Positions 1 to 11,949 of a DNA stretch of 64,000 nucleotides are shown one piece after another. The first letter of the stretch is position 1. Every line of letters starts with the position of its first letter. The notes beneath the pieces are model-generated. The model did no database searches, had not been told where the DNA came from, and saw only the letters and a program-made list of their open reading frames with translations. The stretch is from NCBI GenBank assembly GCA_021014325.1, contig CM037473.1, forward strand, positions 14,818,696 through 14,882,695, given 5' to 3'. This stretch comes from Plazaster borealis. Taxonomy: Eukaryota; Echinodermata; Asteroidea; Forcipulatida; Labidiasteridae. Both the position numbers and the translations under genes were made by a program.

Positions 1-112
1 CCACCAACATTGGGCTAGATAGCTCAGTTGGTAGAGCACTGGCACATTGATCTGGAGGTCGCAGGTTCAAGTCCCGCTCTAGTCAATTTTTCTTTGTTCA
101 ACCCAAAATAAC
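1..112 (+). repeat. tRNA-derived SINE, family 1, copy 1
   Basis: Positions 12-85 fold like a tRNA: A box TAGCTCAGTTGGTAGAGC, B box GGTTCAAGTCC, and ends GGGCTAG / CTAGTC that nearly pair. The tail TTTCTTTGTTCAACCCAAAA is shared with the copy at 28795, so this is a dispersed SINE head and not a single tRNA gene. The anticodon stem is imperfect, which also argues against a working tRNA. The 5' part is cut off by the window edge. Confidence 0.75.
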
Positions 113-602
113 TTAAATAAATAATTAATAAATTAAAAATAAAAATAAAAAATGCACTTATGTATTCTTTTTTTCTTCAAATTTATTGGCAAAGTTTACC
201 TCGACCATGCAGTCATACATCAAATAATTAAGTGCTATGTAACTACCATCAGTGTTTTAAACAATATGTTCTGGGTTGATTTACATTTTTGTAAAGTCAA
301 CCTCAGTAAGTTATTTTCAATGCCTTGTAATGTCCTGCCCCTTCCATGCCAAATCATATGGAACTTAGGTACTTAAGATGATTGTCATGGATGTATTATT
401 ATACAGGTATTGTTCAACTGGACCCTCTAGGTTGGTAGCAATTTATCCCACCCTTTAAGACTGTTACAACCCAGGCATAATTGAGAGAAATAAAATGTGA
501 GTGTTTCTGGATAACATTTTAAATAGTTGACATAGTTTCTTTTTCACTTCTCTGTACATCCATAATGCTGAATTGTTAAAAAGAAATTGGACCAGTTTTA
601 AG
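113..602. other. AT-rich intergenic or intronic DNA
   Basis: No supported gene. Short open frames here have no family signature or splice context. Confidence 0.5.
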
Positions 603-930
603 AGATCTGCTCTAGAATGGCAGAAGTCGTGGGTTCGATTCCGACCCAAGTAACATGCCTGTGGTTTTGGGGGGGGTTTTTTTTGTTTTTTGTTTTTTTT
701 TTGGGGGGGGGTTCACAACAGTCGGGACAGTACTGAGTATACAGTGCTTTACACAAATCAGTGTATGAGTAAAACAAAATAATGTTCTTTAAATTGTTGT
801 GGTACCCGCTGGTAAAATATGGTAGACGAACTGCCTCTAGTGCCAACAGGAAATCTCGGTTGTCTGGTGTCTTGTCTGCTCTAGAATTGCAAAGGTCATG
901 GGTTCAATTCCCGCCTGAGTAATATGCCTA
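603..930 (+). repeat. tRNA-derived SINE, family 2 (two heads around one tail)
   Basis: A tRNA-like 3' half with B box GGTTCGATTCC lies at 632-642. A characteristic tail follows (AGTACTGAGTATACAGTGC, about 729-747), then a spacer beginning GTGGTACCCGCTGG and a second tRNA-like 3' half (B box GGTTCAATTCC, about 900-910). The same spacer, head and tail recur at 24560-24795, and the tail recurs at 23440. The G and T runs at 668-710 interrupt the first copy. Confidence 0.65.
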
Positions 931-939
931 ATATATTGT

Positions 940-1273
940 TGGGGTTGTCAGCAGCAGAGTGTCGGTTCGAATCCCGGTCATGACACTTGTGCATGCCCTT
1001 GAGCAAGGCACTTAACCATAATTGCTTCGTAAAAAGTTGGGAAGGTAGTGCATTCTGCTCTACCAGCCAGGCTCCTAGTGGATGATACCCATGCCTACAT
1101 CCTTATACGAACTGTGAAGGGGGTAACCCTGTTTCATCCCCAGGAGCAGGTGGCAACGTGCCCCGTGGCAGTTGATTTGGGTTGACAGCCCAAATCGGTT
1201 AAGTGTAGCCCTCACCTTGAAGTTGTTCTGGCGTTTTGATGTTAGGCGATCTCTCATAATAATAATAATAATG
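940..1273 (+). repeat. tRNA-Leu/Ser-like SINE, family 3, 5'-truncated copy
   Basis: The B box GGTTCGAATCCCGGTC at about 963 is followed by the family body (TTGAGCAAGGCACTTA, then AAGTTGGGAAGGTAGTGC) and ends in an (ATA)n tail. A near full-length copy lies at 32401-32775, an inverted copy at 36676-37001 and a diverged relative at 40963-41272. Confidence 0.75.
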
Positions 1274-2606
1274 CCATAGGCAACAAACCTTTTGTTTACA
1301 AATTAGTGTGCTTTTTAAAAGTAATAAAATAATGTATTTTAGTCGGACAATAATGAGATTTGGTTGACAAAATGACTGAATTTGAGTCTGGATGCCCTTG
1401 TTCTAGTTGATTAGAGCTTCCTTGCCCAACTGAGGCTTATAATGCCAACTCATAAAAATTGTTGAGGAAGTTGTGCAGGGGGGGGGGCACACCCCCATGG
1501 TCACTTACCCCCAGCCTGAATTAGGGTGATTTCTTTTACAATTTATACGAACATTTTCACCTGCTTTTTCACAAGAACATGCCCACCAGAAGACAAGAAT
1601 TCAATTGCAAAACAAAGAATTTTTTATTGAAACAATCATGAAAAATATGATCAATATCAGTACAATAGAATATTTCATACAGAATTATTTCGTATAATTG
1701 CCATGATAAAATTTGTTCTAATATTTGTTTACAAGAGGAAATAGCTAATTCAATTGCAAAACAACAATATTTTTAAAAGGAAGCAATCAATAAATGATCA
1801 TAATGTCAAATTTCCTACTGTTTTACTTTTTGTATTGTTACATGATACAAATTGTTCTCAATATTTGAGAAAAAAATCAATATGTTTAAGAAAAAATTAT
1901 ATTCATACAATCATAGAAATATGATTGCATCCACATAATAAGATTTAAAATATTTTCTTTTATTATTATAGCAACAAATATTTTTTCTCATAGTTAGATC
2001 AATGAATTATTGAAAGAATTATGAAAAATATGACCTCATTCATTACATTTAATTCCTCAAGCATTATATTTTATTGCAGAGATTTTTTTGCGTAATCGCT
2101 CTTAAAATTGTTTTGGAGAAAATTGTATAAGACATTAAGAGATATTGTGTATTCCAGAATTGTTAATTTTTCCAATAGATTTAACCAATTTCATCATTTA
2201 ATATGAACTTTCTCATTACATGGTATAAACCCTGCCATCACAAAATATTCAACAATTTAGACACTGAAACAAGGGGGCGTAGCGAGGGCATTTTCTTCGG
2301 ATGTGGAATCAAATAAGCAAATTAGAATTTTGAATTTTGAAATTTGAATGATGATGTCTGGCACAATTGCCTTATATTACAAGTGACTCTTTTACAATGA
2401 ATGCCCCAAAAGTCAACTTCCAGCATTAAATTTGTCAAAATATCTAGACATTTAAACAAATAACAAAATAATGTTTTAATTTAACCTTAAGCAGTGAGGA
2501 ATGATTACAAAGTAAATTTACTTATAATTAGCATAAATAGTATTGCAGCTTTGGCAGTGATTTAAAATATTTCTATGATTGCTCTCTTTTTTAAATGCAC
2601 ATTCAT
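1274..2606. other. Very AT-rich non-coding stretch
   Basis: Long A/T-rich tracts with loosely repeated phrases (for example TTCAATTGCAAAACAA at about 1600 and 1750). No open frame, RNA gene or clear repeat boundary was found. Confidence 0.5.
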
Positions 2607-2972
2607 TTAAAGGCAGGGTCTACTTTTGGAAATTAATCCACAAGTTAATGACCATAAAAACTTACTTGGTAAAGAGCACTGGGGAGCTGTTGATATTATA
2701 AAACATTGTTAGAAACGACCCCCTTTGAAGTAATGTAGTTTTAGAGAACTTAGGAGGTATTTTGTTCACCCAAACATTTGAATATGAGAAAGGCTTCAGG
2801 CATGAAGCCATTTGAAACAAGGTTTAGGTTTTTTCCTTACATTATTTTCTTGCAACTCCGATGACCAATTGAGCCCAAATTTTAACTGTTTTGTTATTTC
2901 ATGCATATGTTGGGATACACCAAGTGAGGACACTGGTCTTTGACAATTACCAAAAGTACACCCTGCATTTAA
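2607..2972 (-). repeat. MITE family E, copy 3 (TTAA-flanked)
   Basis: Starts TTTAAAGGCAGGGTCTAC and ends GTACACCCTGCATTTAA, an imperfect terminal inverted repeat. The body matches copies at 31774 and 48599 in inverted orientation (phrases such as ACACTGGTCTTTGACAATTACC and GACCAATTGAGCCC). Confidence 0.7.
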
Positions 2973-4878
2973 GCACACACAAAAGGGCCCGTTTCGTGTT
3001 GGTGTTAAGCATCAAGCAATTTGCTTAGCACAAACAAACCTTACTTAGCAGATACAGATTACCAGCCAAAATATAGTGTACTTGTGTCCAATGGGTGTCT
3101 GACTGGTACTCTGCTATTTTGTATACTATAAATATACACTTAGCGATACTTTCTGCTAAACAGCTTTATGAAAAATTCCATCCATAATCCAGATCATAGG
3201 TTCCATGGTTTCAGCAATATAAGCTTTGATTAACTGAAACTTGTTGGTAACAAAACTTCTCAGCACTTTCAAGTACTGTGATTTTAACGCTACCTCCTCA
3301 GTACATTTCAATTAAAACTACCTGCTTTACCCCTACTATTCAATATTCATCCCAGAATAATTTCCAAATAATGTAGAAACCTTGTGAGTCCCTACCCTCG
3401 GTAATTCTCGTGAAGTAAAAATGTTGACATTTACTGGCAGTCCCTTGTTTAACCCTCCCCAAGTACAGACATAAGACATGATACGCAAAACATATTTTCT
3501 TCACCTCTTCCATATATACCTCAGTGGTTGATCTATTAATGTATCAGGGTCTATACACAATCAGCAAGGGAGGGGGAGGGGCAGGGGGAGTTGGGATCAA
3601 CCTATGACTCCATTAAGGAGGGTTCCATGAGACTTTCAGTTCCCAGCAGTGATGGAATTTAAAGGGGAACAAATCTCTCAAAAAATTTGTTTTACTTGAT
3701 TTGGTGTATCATTTGCCAACTGAGTTTCAAAATGCTGAATATGAACATTATTGCGGGGGTGTCACCCCCCCCCCCCCCCCCGCCTCCCCCTCCTGCTGAC
3801 AGCTTTGGCTAAACATAGATCAAAGCTTCGGCAACGCATTCCAGCTATATAAAGCCACATCAGAAGAAGTTTGATCAGAAATGGGCCTCAAGACCTGGTT
3901 AAAAAATAATCTAACTAGGTTTGTCGAACCTTTCAATAAGCTCACATTGAAAATGGAAGCAAATCATTCTACAATGTAGTTGGGGAAAACATTATTTATT
4001 TGGAAGATCATAGCAGAGTGCAGGAATACAATTTTGATTCTTTTTGATTCTTTTTATTGTTGCAAAAATATTTGATTGATCATTTTAAACTTGTTTAATT
4101 CAAACTACTGCACATAATGATCAAATTTTACAATGAACTAATATTTCATTTAATAGTCTTTGATTGTTGTATTTTTCCTGTATCTGCCTATTAACCACAA
4201 GAAATGCAGCAATTTCAGGAGCGACTTTCAGTAACGATTTCTGTTAAATCATAACGCTATGAATTAAGTAGATACTAAAAGGCAATAGATTTTAATATTG
4301 TAATGTTAACTGGAAACACCTTAACCTCAGTTTTGTGACAGTTGAGATATAGGTTCAGAATTGATACAGAATTGCGTTTGCCACATTATCAATACTGTGC
4401 CTTTAAAAGTAACCTTTTAACCTTTCACATTAATAATAATATTATTATTATTAATAACAGATATATTTGACCCTTGGGAAAAAAAGCGGGAAATTGTAAT
4501 TGAGTACAAGGTCTGACAATCATGTACGACAGGTGGAGGCTTTATTTAGACTTTTCAGGCTATTTAGTAACAATTTTACTGATTTTCTGAGGGCTGAAAA
4601 AAATCAGAAATCAGATTAAAGTAGGAAGAAGAAAAAAAAACCTGTAATAATAATAATACAAATCATTAATCGCCCAGAAAAGCCATTCTAAGCATAGTGT
4701 TAGCCAGAGGGGTGTCTGGGTGTCTTTTGGACACCCTGTTTTTAAATTTTGACACCCTGTTTTATCTGTCATTTACATGTAAATGTATTGTAAGTGAACA
4801 ATTTGGACTCCCCTTTTTTCAAATTTCCAGCAAATTTGAACACACTTTTACCAAATCCTGGCTAAAACCTTGATTCTA
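2973..4878. other. Non-coding stretch with a degraded MITE A relative
   Basis: About 2989-3172 resembles the GGGCCCAATTTCAT family (phrases GCTTAGCA, ACCAGCCAAAATA, AACAGCTTTATG) but is strongly diverged. The rest shows only a C run at 3768-3782 and simple AT sequence. No gene is supported. Confidence 0.4.
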
Positions 4879-5009
4879 AGGCTGTGTCAAGTGACTCCGG
4901 CTACTGCTGTGGCTAATTGGCTACAAAGACAAAGCTGAAGAATAAGGACTTCTCAGCGATCTAGCCATAGCCGGACTCCTGAAGCCGTCAATTTGGACAC
5001 GGCCCACGG
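4879..5009. repeat. Short inverted-repeat element
   Basis: GGCTGTGTC...GACTCCGGCTAC...GTGGCTA at the left is mirrored by TAGCCATAGCCGGACTCC...GGACACGGCC at the right, with small gaps. Probable MITE. No other copy was found in this window. Confidence 0.45.
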
Positions 5010-5812
5010 CACTCTCCCGAGTCGGAGATGACAGTGCCGATAAATGCCAGCAAAATCCAAATCATTAGCGCCAGACGGAGGTGGAACGATTGGAAGAGAA
5101 AAAAAGATCCAGGGAAAAACAAAAAGTGAGTCAATACTTCTGAGGGGTAAAGATTGTTTTGTGCTTTAGGACCTGCGTTGAGCTTTTTGAGAGATTTTTT
5201 ACATCTAAGCAAGTGGAAACCTCTAAGACATGTCCTGAATTGTTTACAAGTTATTAACAAAAAATTCACTTAAAAATACTTTTTAAGAAATGATTTAAAC
5301 TGCACACATGATAATAAGTACTTCAATGGATATCAGCTGAACATACCAAAAAAACAAATGTTATATTTTAGATTCTTTTTCAGATAATTTAAAGATAGAA
5401 CTGTATATTTTGTTATAATTTACATTATAAATCAAATAATTTACATATTTAAACAGAATTATACAATTTGTAATATGTACAAAGCAGCAAACACGATTTC
5501 AATCCAAACAAAACAACTATTTACAAAAATAATCTCAATTTTAAGATTGAAGCAAAACAAGTCAGTGGTTTCGTTGATAGCGCCCTCTGTTGAGTTCAAA
5601 AAGAAGAGGTCAAGACAAAAATGAGTGAGTCTACAATTGCAATTCTGCACCATGTAGTACAAAGACACGTCAACTTGACCCAAAGTCAGATTTTCTTCTT
5701 GATCCAAATCCATCCCATCATACCGTTCATCCTCGCGGCCAAGATTGCAATGCGAGACTTTGTAAGGCAAGGTGACAGAAGACGTACAAGGTGAATTCCT
5801 TTGTAATGTGCG
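5010..5812. other. Non-coding stretch with one weak exon-like segment
   Basis: A basic open frame on the plus strand runs from about 4990 to the stop at 5127 and overlaps a donor-like GTGAGTC at 5126. It has no recognisable domain and the frame is short, so I do not call a gene. The rest is AT-rich. Confidence 0.3.
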
Positions 5813-6278
5813 CAGGGCTTGAAATTTACACTGAACCGCAGACCCGAGGCTAGTGATTTTAGCCTCGGGCCAGTAGACTCAGGACCGAACAAGTCCAGTG
5901 GTCATGTGTTTTGAATAATAACACCTCACTGTGCACTTGTGTTTTAATTTAAACAAAACATTTTCAAGTGTTGACTTTGAGTCTGATAAATATCATGAAT
6001 ATCTTTAAAGTCTGTTGAGTATCAAAGTATTAATACAAATGTGCTTGTTCAAATAAAAACAGTTTATATCTTAACTGTGTAGGTAGTTTTTTTCTCAGTT
6101 TGATTCTGGTCTTGTAAAATAAATTCTGGTCCAGTAATTATTTTGAGTTACAAGCTTAAAGGTATTTTTTTCTCACTTTGATTCAGGTCTTGTAAAAAAA
6201 ATTCTGGTCCAGTAAATATTTTGAGTTACAAGCCATGCGGTCTTGTGGATTCCCCACTTTTTTTTAAATCAAGCCCTG
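5813..6278. repeat. Dispersed repeat R1, copy with CAGGGCTTGA ends
   Basis: Ten-bp perfect terminal inverted repeat, CAGGGCTTGA / TCAAGCCCTG, around a body that starts AATTTACACTG and reads GGCCAGT...CAAGTCCAG. Internally, a segment with TTTGATTCTGGTCTTGTAA and ATTTTGAGTTACAAGC occurs twice (about 6090-6160 and 6165-6235). Copies or fragments at 22013, 30190 and 41595. CAGGG ends are typical of hAT elements, but I see no clean 8-bp target duplication. Confidence 0.6.
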
Positions 6279-6568
6279 GTGCACATGCTCATCTAACTAC
6301 TGCATGTTAGTAAGAGAGGTTTGATACTGCATGTTAGCAATGGAAATTGACCCGGTAAGTCTGCTGCCACCAAGTGTTCCTTAATTTCCCTTTGACCTTT
6401 TCAACTGCAGGTGACCTCAATCCTCCAACATCCTTCACTCTTACATGTAACTTAACACAACATGTTTGGACTTGGATAAGATTGGAATGCCTGACCCAAT
6501 GATAAGCAATTGTTATTTTGAGCCTACACCCCTCAGTCCTTCTGAATCCTTCATTTTGGCAAAGAGGA

Positions 6569-6863
6569 TATAGACCCATTGCATATACATGTAATGACAT
6601 CACACTCTCAAAAAGGAGGCAGATCATTGGACAGTTCTCTGTGCGTAAAAACGTGCACATGACCTCAGCGTATCTGTAGCATTTCGCGTTATGCAAGGGG
6701 GATCTATTGATTTCTAAAGACCCGGAACGCGCCTCCGAACAATGCGCGTCATTTTGGGTGTCAAAACTCACTTTTGTGCATGTTTGTATACGATTTTGAC
6801 ACCCAAAATCACACCCAGGACAGGCGCATGTGAGTACGCTGCGCGTTGTGCAATGGGTCTATA
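6569..6863. repeat. MITE, TATAGAC family, copy with TATAGACCCATTGCA ends
   Basis: Perfect 15-bp terminal inverted repeat (TATAGACCCATTGCA / TGCAATGGGTCTATA), 295 bp in all. Inside, GGGTGTCAAAA and TTTTGACACCC form an internal hairpin. A 145-residue open frame across it (6334-6771, minus) is a by-product of the element. Confidence 0.75.
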
Positions 6864-7365
6864 GAAGGGTTTGGGAAGGTAAGGGTTTAGTCTCCCAATG
6901 CGCCCGTGACTTGAAAACAACAGAGGGCGGTTCAACTGACAAAATAATTCAACTTTAAGAAATAATACCCTGCAAAATAACTGTGGTTAAATTCGTAAAG
7001 AACAAAATGATGTGTAATTGTAACATACCTATATTGCAATTCTAGGGTTTCCCATGGAGGGTAATAGAAAAAGACACATGAAAGACTTTAGTATACAAAC
7101 CATGTAACTCTACCAACTTTGTTGTGTTAATTTTGTTATTTGAATGTAGCCTTTTCAGTTTATGAAAACCCGACCAACTTCAGATTGGGTTTTGAAACAA
7201 CAAGTTTGTTACGTATTTAGTTAATTTCTGGTAATACCAGAAAGAGATCCAATGACAAGCACTCATCAAAAGAAAATTAGATCTTAGATTGATTACTGTG
7301 CGTTACAGTCCACCTGATGAATGCTGATTAAACAACGGTGGTCTTCCTAACCGAAAACCACATCA

Positions 7366-7559
7366 GGGCCCAATTTCATAGAGATGCTTAAGCAGAAAAT
7401 ATTGCTTACAAATTTTCTGCTAAGCAAAAAAAAAGCAGGATACCAGTCACAGATTGTACATGTGACATGGTAATTTGGCTGGTAACCTTATAATGATAAG
7501 CATTATTTTTTTTGGCTTAGCTACTATAGATGCTTAAGCAGCTCTATGAAATTGGTCCC
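7366..7559. repeat. MITE family A, complete copy
   Basis: Begins GGGCCCAATTTCATAGAG and ends CTCTATGAAATTGGTCCC. The TIR continues inward through TGCTTAAGC. Body phrases GCAGGATACCAGTCAC and TTGGCTGGTAACC are shared by all copies (17326 onward, 24912, 63401). Confidence 0.8.
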
Positions 7560-7619
7560 AGATTGGCACAAACAGAACTCCGACTCTCACAAACATTTAA
7601 AAAAAAAAAAAAAAAAAAA

Positions 7620-8620
7620 GATTTGAGAATTTGTCCACTGTGCCTCCAACAGTTCATTTAGGTAATCTTCCTACTCTAAAACCACATCAGGTTGGCAAAA
7701 TAAAGATCCAGCCCTGACAAACACACCCAACACAACAAAATGAGATTTGAGATTGTCCACTGTGCCTCTAACAGTTCATTAAGGTGGTCTTTCTAGTTCA
7801 TTAAGGTGGTTTTTTCTACTCTAAGACCACATCGGGTTGGCAAAAGACAGAACTCCAGCCCTGACAAACACACCCAACAAAACAAAATGAGATTTGAGAT
7901 TGTCCACTGTGCCTCCAACAGTTCATTAAGGTGGTCTTTCTAGTTCATTAAGGTGGTTTTTTCTACTCTAAGACCACATCGGGTTGGCAAAAGACAGAAC
8001 TCCAGCCCTGACAAACACACCCAACACAACAAAATGAGATTTGAGATTGTCCGCTGTGCCTCCAACAGTTCATTAAGGTGGTCTTTCTAGTTCATTAAGG
8101 TGGTTTTTTCTACTCTAAGACCACATCGGGTTGGCAAAAGACAGAACTCCAGCCCTGACAAACACACCCAACAAAACAAAATGAGATTTTAAGGTTGTCA
8201 ACTGTGCCTCCAACAGTTCATTAAGGTAGTCTTCCTACTCTAGACCACATAAGGTTGGCAAAAGACAGAACTCCACTCCAGCCCTGACAAACACACCCAA
8301 CAAAACAAAATGAGGTTTGAGATTGTCCACTGTGCCTCCAACAGTTCATTAAGGTAGTCTTCCTACTCTAAAACCACATCGGGTTGGCAAAAGACAGAAC
8401 TCCAGCCCTGTCAAGCACACCCAACACAACAAAATGAGATTTGAGATTGTCCACTTTGCCTCCAGCAGTTCATAAAGGTGGTCTTTCTACTCTAAAACCA
8501 TATATTGCTGGCAAAATGCAGAACTCCAGCCCTGTCAAACACACCCAACACAAGAAAATAAGATCTTAGACTGTCCACTGTTCCTCCAACAGTTCATCCA
8601 CTAATGGAGGTGGTCTTCAT
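7620..8620 (+). repeat. Tandem array, 120-148 bp unit, about 8 copies
   Basis: The unit reads TGCCTCCAACAGTTCATTAAGG...ACCACATC.GGTTGGCAAAA...GACAAACACACCCAACA...GAGATTGTCCACTG. Marker positions 7761, 7909, 8055, 8203, 8331, 8455 and 8576 give spacings of 148, 146, 148, 128, 124 and 121. The longer units carry an internal 20-bp duplication of the TTCATTAAGGTGG segment; the later units lack it. A poly-A run (about 7600-7619) precedes the array. Confidence 0.85.
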
Positions 8621-8718
8621 CATCTGGTCAAACCACACAAGATTTCCAACAGACAGAACTCCATAACAAAATGAGATCTGAGATTTTCCATTTTGAATTA
8701 TCGAGAGAGAAAAAGGGG

Positions 8719-8872
8719 GATCAGGTTGGCTCAGTGGTTTCTTTCCCTGTCTTTCCTGATTGCGTGGGTTTTCCCCATTGGGGGTTTTCCTTCCACATCT
8801 AAAACTGATCATTTCTTCTCTATTCATCCTGTTATTGGCGCTAATTGTGCTGTTGGGTGTGATAAATAAATA
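8719..8872 (+). repeat. tRNA-derived SINE, family 4, internally deleted
   Basis: A-box-like GGTTGGCTCAGTGGTTTC, then CTGATTGCGTGGGTTTTCCCC and TTATTGGCGC, ending in GATAAATAAATAAC. Compared with the inverted copy at 11950-12180 it has lost the segment holding the B box. Confidence 0.65.
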
Positions 8873-8880
8873 ACAGCAAA

Positions 8881-11072
8881 ATTTGCAAAAATACCAATGA
8901 AATGTGATTTCAAGAAAAATATTTGATAACAAAAAGAATCCTTCATAGCTAATGTTGAGTACAACAGACTCGTAAATTCTCAGGAGTTTTCCTGATTTCA
9001 GGATTTTCTCGAAACCTCCTTGAGCTTTCAAATTTTCTGGAAAGAAGTAAAGCAGTCACCAATGGGAGAAAGAAATCATCAACATTGTGTCCAAATGTTT
9101 AGTATGGTATTTCTGAAGATGCACAGTGTCTGTAAAACCTCCTAAATTGTAACATCTGGGCGGCTCCTGGTCCAGAATAAGAGGAACCCAGGCCTGCAAG
9201 CCATTTTTCAGGATTTTTCACAATCTTGAAATCTCATCCAAGGTACATACAAACACCCATGGAAAGGGGCAAACAGTCCTATACCTGTACATGTAATACA
9301 CATAAAGGTCAAAATGTTCAGCATAAATATAACCAATGTAATCAAATTGGTTTTCTAATTCAATATCTTTCCTGGAATTTAATTATTTCATAATGGTCCG
9401 ATGTCTGCTTTGTCCATACTGCAAGCGATTAAGTTCAACTGTCAGTACGCACGATTGGCAACAGTCAAAGAAGCTTTAAAATAAATTTAAAAGAAAACTG
9501 ATTGGATTGAAGAAAAGCGCATTTTTCTACCATTCAAATTCGATAGAAATGTCAATCTATTTAAATTGTGTTTTGACTGTTTCGACTGTTTCATTTGTGA
9601 GTGACAGAAGCCTGTTCGTAATCTGTTTACTAGTGTTGTTTACATACTTGTTTTGTTTGGGTTACTTCTTTATTCATCTTCATGTACTTGTTTCTCTGTT
9701 ATTTTTGTATGGTTTGTCTTGGTCAAATAAATAATAATAATAATAATACAATTCTATAAAATGTATACCATGCCCAAAATATGGCAAATGGCCCCCCCCC
9801 AAAAAGAAAAAAAAAAAAAAAAAAAAAAACCTGTACCCAAACACACTCTTCTCCTATTGTACAGCAGTACACCCCCACCCTGACAATCCTTCAAAGAATT
9901 TCTAAGATTCCCAGAACACAATGAAGACACAATGGGAGCTGTGGTACACCATACCACATATCGAGCACTAAATGAAAAGACAATAAGCCAAAAAAAGCAG
10001 TTTGATCTCAAATATTCATTTTTGTCAATTCATCAACTGCAATTTAAAGAGCCGCTTTCCACAGTGAAACTTTCAATGACAAAAAGTAGCTGATTATAAT
10101 TTGAAAAACCTGTCACAATCGGAGACTAAAGGTGTCATCTGGATTGTTCATCATCTACATTGTATCTGGTTATGCAGACTAGATTCAGAACTCATTGATT
10201 TATTGCGTTATTGATTGTGCACAATCCTCCCCCAGGCAGATGGTATTTACTCCTTGTACATGCATGTATGTACATGCGTTTAATAGGGAGGGACAGGGTG
10301 TGTTGATTGGGCATTTGACTATGGGGCATCTCGCTCCACTGAAAAGATCACAGCAAGAGTAAATCGAGAGTGGGGGGAAAGGGGAAAATGTGTGGACCCT
10401 AAGTCAAGAGGCAATTGACCATATTTTTGTCCGCATGAAGGCGCTTTCATCAGGGAATTGTTTTGCATCACAGTTACAGTTTCACCTTATTTGAATTGCC
10501 TGTATGTAGTTTTCTTGTATCAATGACGAAATACATAAACAAAATAATAACAACACTAAAAAAAAAACAGTTTGTTTACTTGTTTCGCATCACGTGAATT
10601 CGGTTCACATTCACCCCGGCAAAAAATACGGCGAATTCTTTCAGCATAATTGTACCTGTACATAAGAGAATGACGGAAGCCGTTTCCACATAATCCTTTA
10701 AACAAAATAAGGGGGACAAAAAAGCAATTTGGGGAAAAAGACGGTCATGGTGGGAAACTTCCCTTGAAATATTTTTGCCTAAAGTTTTTGAAAAATGGGA
10801 ACAACAAAAGGTTTTGATCTCAAAATTCCCCAAAACTGATGTGTGAAAACAAACAGTGATGGGGTTTTTCACTATTTTCTTGTGACTTGAATGACCAATG
10901 ACAAACTTTCACAGGTTTGTTATTTTTTGTGTATGTTGGGGTCACACAAAGTGCAGATACCCCCACGGCCTTATGGACAATTAACCAATGTTAGCTGCAG
11001 GCAAGCACAAAACTCTCTTAAAAATGTCTTTAATATGAATTGTATCGACAATTTTAAGAGAATAAACAACTA
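8881..11072. other. Non-coding stretch with one short shared repeat
   Basis: 9838-9975 shares the segment CCAGAACACAATGAAGACAC and flanking sequence with 48990-49115, so it is a low-copy dispersed repeat. A short TAA repeat (about 9730-9748) and an A run (9808-9829) are present. 10850-11000 is a diverged piece related to MITE E. No gene is supported. Confidence 0.45.
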
Positions 11073-11250
11073 GGCACAATTTCATAAACCTGTTAAGCAA
11101 AAAAACGGTGCTTAGCAAATTTTATCTGCTAAGCTAGGGAACCAGTCACAAACTTATAGAGAGTTTTGGCTGGGAACCTGTTTCTGCCAAGCAAGATTTT
11201 TTTAAGCTAAGCAATTTTGTTGTGGTTGAAAACTTCATGAAGTTGAGCAC
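11073..11250. repeat. MITE family A, diverged copy
   Basis: GGCACAATTTCATAAACCTG...GCTTAGCA...GGAACCAGTCAC...TTTTGGCTGGGAACCTG matches the family body. The right end is degraded (AACTTCATGAAG). Confidence 0.5.
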
Positions 11251-11395
11251 TGGTTTTGAAAGAGCATACATGTACATATGCTCCAAATGTCTAATAGCAA
11301 AAGAAAATTGAAGCTAAACTGCACAGAAGTGACCCATATTACAAAGCCCACATTGCATTTTATGCCCAACATTCCAATTCCTCACCTAGAGATCA

Positions 11396-11517
11396 GGGCC
11401 CAATTTCATGGCTTTGCTTACCGCAGAATTATGCGCTTACGGTGCCCTGTAAACCGTTTGATTCTACGGACTGTAAACGCAGAATTCCACGGAAAGCATG
11501 TGCATGAAATTGGACCC
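11396..11517. repeat. Short MITE with GGGCCCAATTTCATG ends
   Basis: 122 bp with terminal inverted repeat GGGCCCAATTTCATG / CATGAAATTGGACCC. It shares only its termini with family A. The core (CGCAGAATTATGCGCTTAC) resembles 56880-56990. Confidence 0.6.
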
Positions 11518-11949
11518 TAATTAGTCAACCCGCAGTCAAAATAATGGAGCAGTTGATCATAGAGTAAGTTGATGAATGACAGAATGGGTTTTTTTTTAAT
11601 GGGGATCCGGAGTTGATGTCCACTTTGCTTGCATTACATTAGTTTAGGACCATTAGGTATAGATGGCTGTGGTTGAAGTCATTATCCTTGTACTGTGTTT
11701 AGACAGTTACAGCAGAACGTGCTTAATGGAACTGATAAAGCCACTAATTGATCAGGGCTATCTCTGTAATTCTCTTATTATTCAGGATTTACCTTCAGAT
11801 ATTTCCATGGTAGCTTCAGCTCATGTCAAGGCCATTTCTGTGTGCAATTGTCCCGTTATTAAAAAAGCTTTCAAACCCTGCCTTACCCCCATGCAAATAA
11901 CCTCGTAAACTATAATGAGCCATTTGGGGGAAATTTGCCATTACTATTT

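Noticed and set aside
12..85. Functional tRNA gene
   Set aside because: The anticodon stem does not pair well, and the same head plus tail recurs at 28795, so it is a SINE.
4988..5269. 93-residue minus-strand frame with a hydrophobic stretch
   Set aside because: Low-complexity antisense of an AT-rich region, no start context, and it overlaps an inverted-repeat element.
6334..6771. 145-residue open frame, minus strand
   Set aside because: It overlaps a MITE with perfect 15-bp ends and has no domain or splice context.
7300..7370. Second hammerhead-like motif (CTGATGAATG ... CCGAAAACC)
   Set aside because: The stretch between the two boxes does not form a stem II, so the match is chance.
8594..9031. 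145-residue open frame, minus strand
   Set aside because: It reads through a SINE and the end of a tandem array, with mixed composition and no motif.
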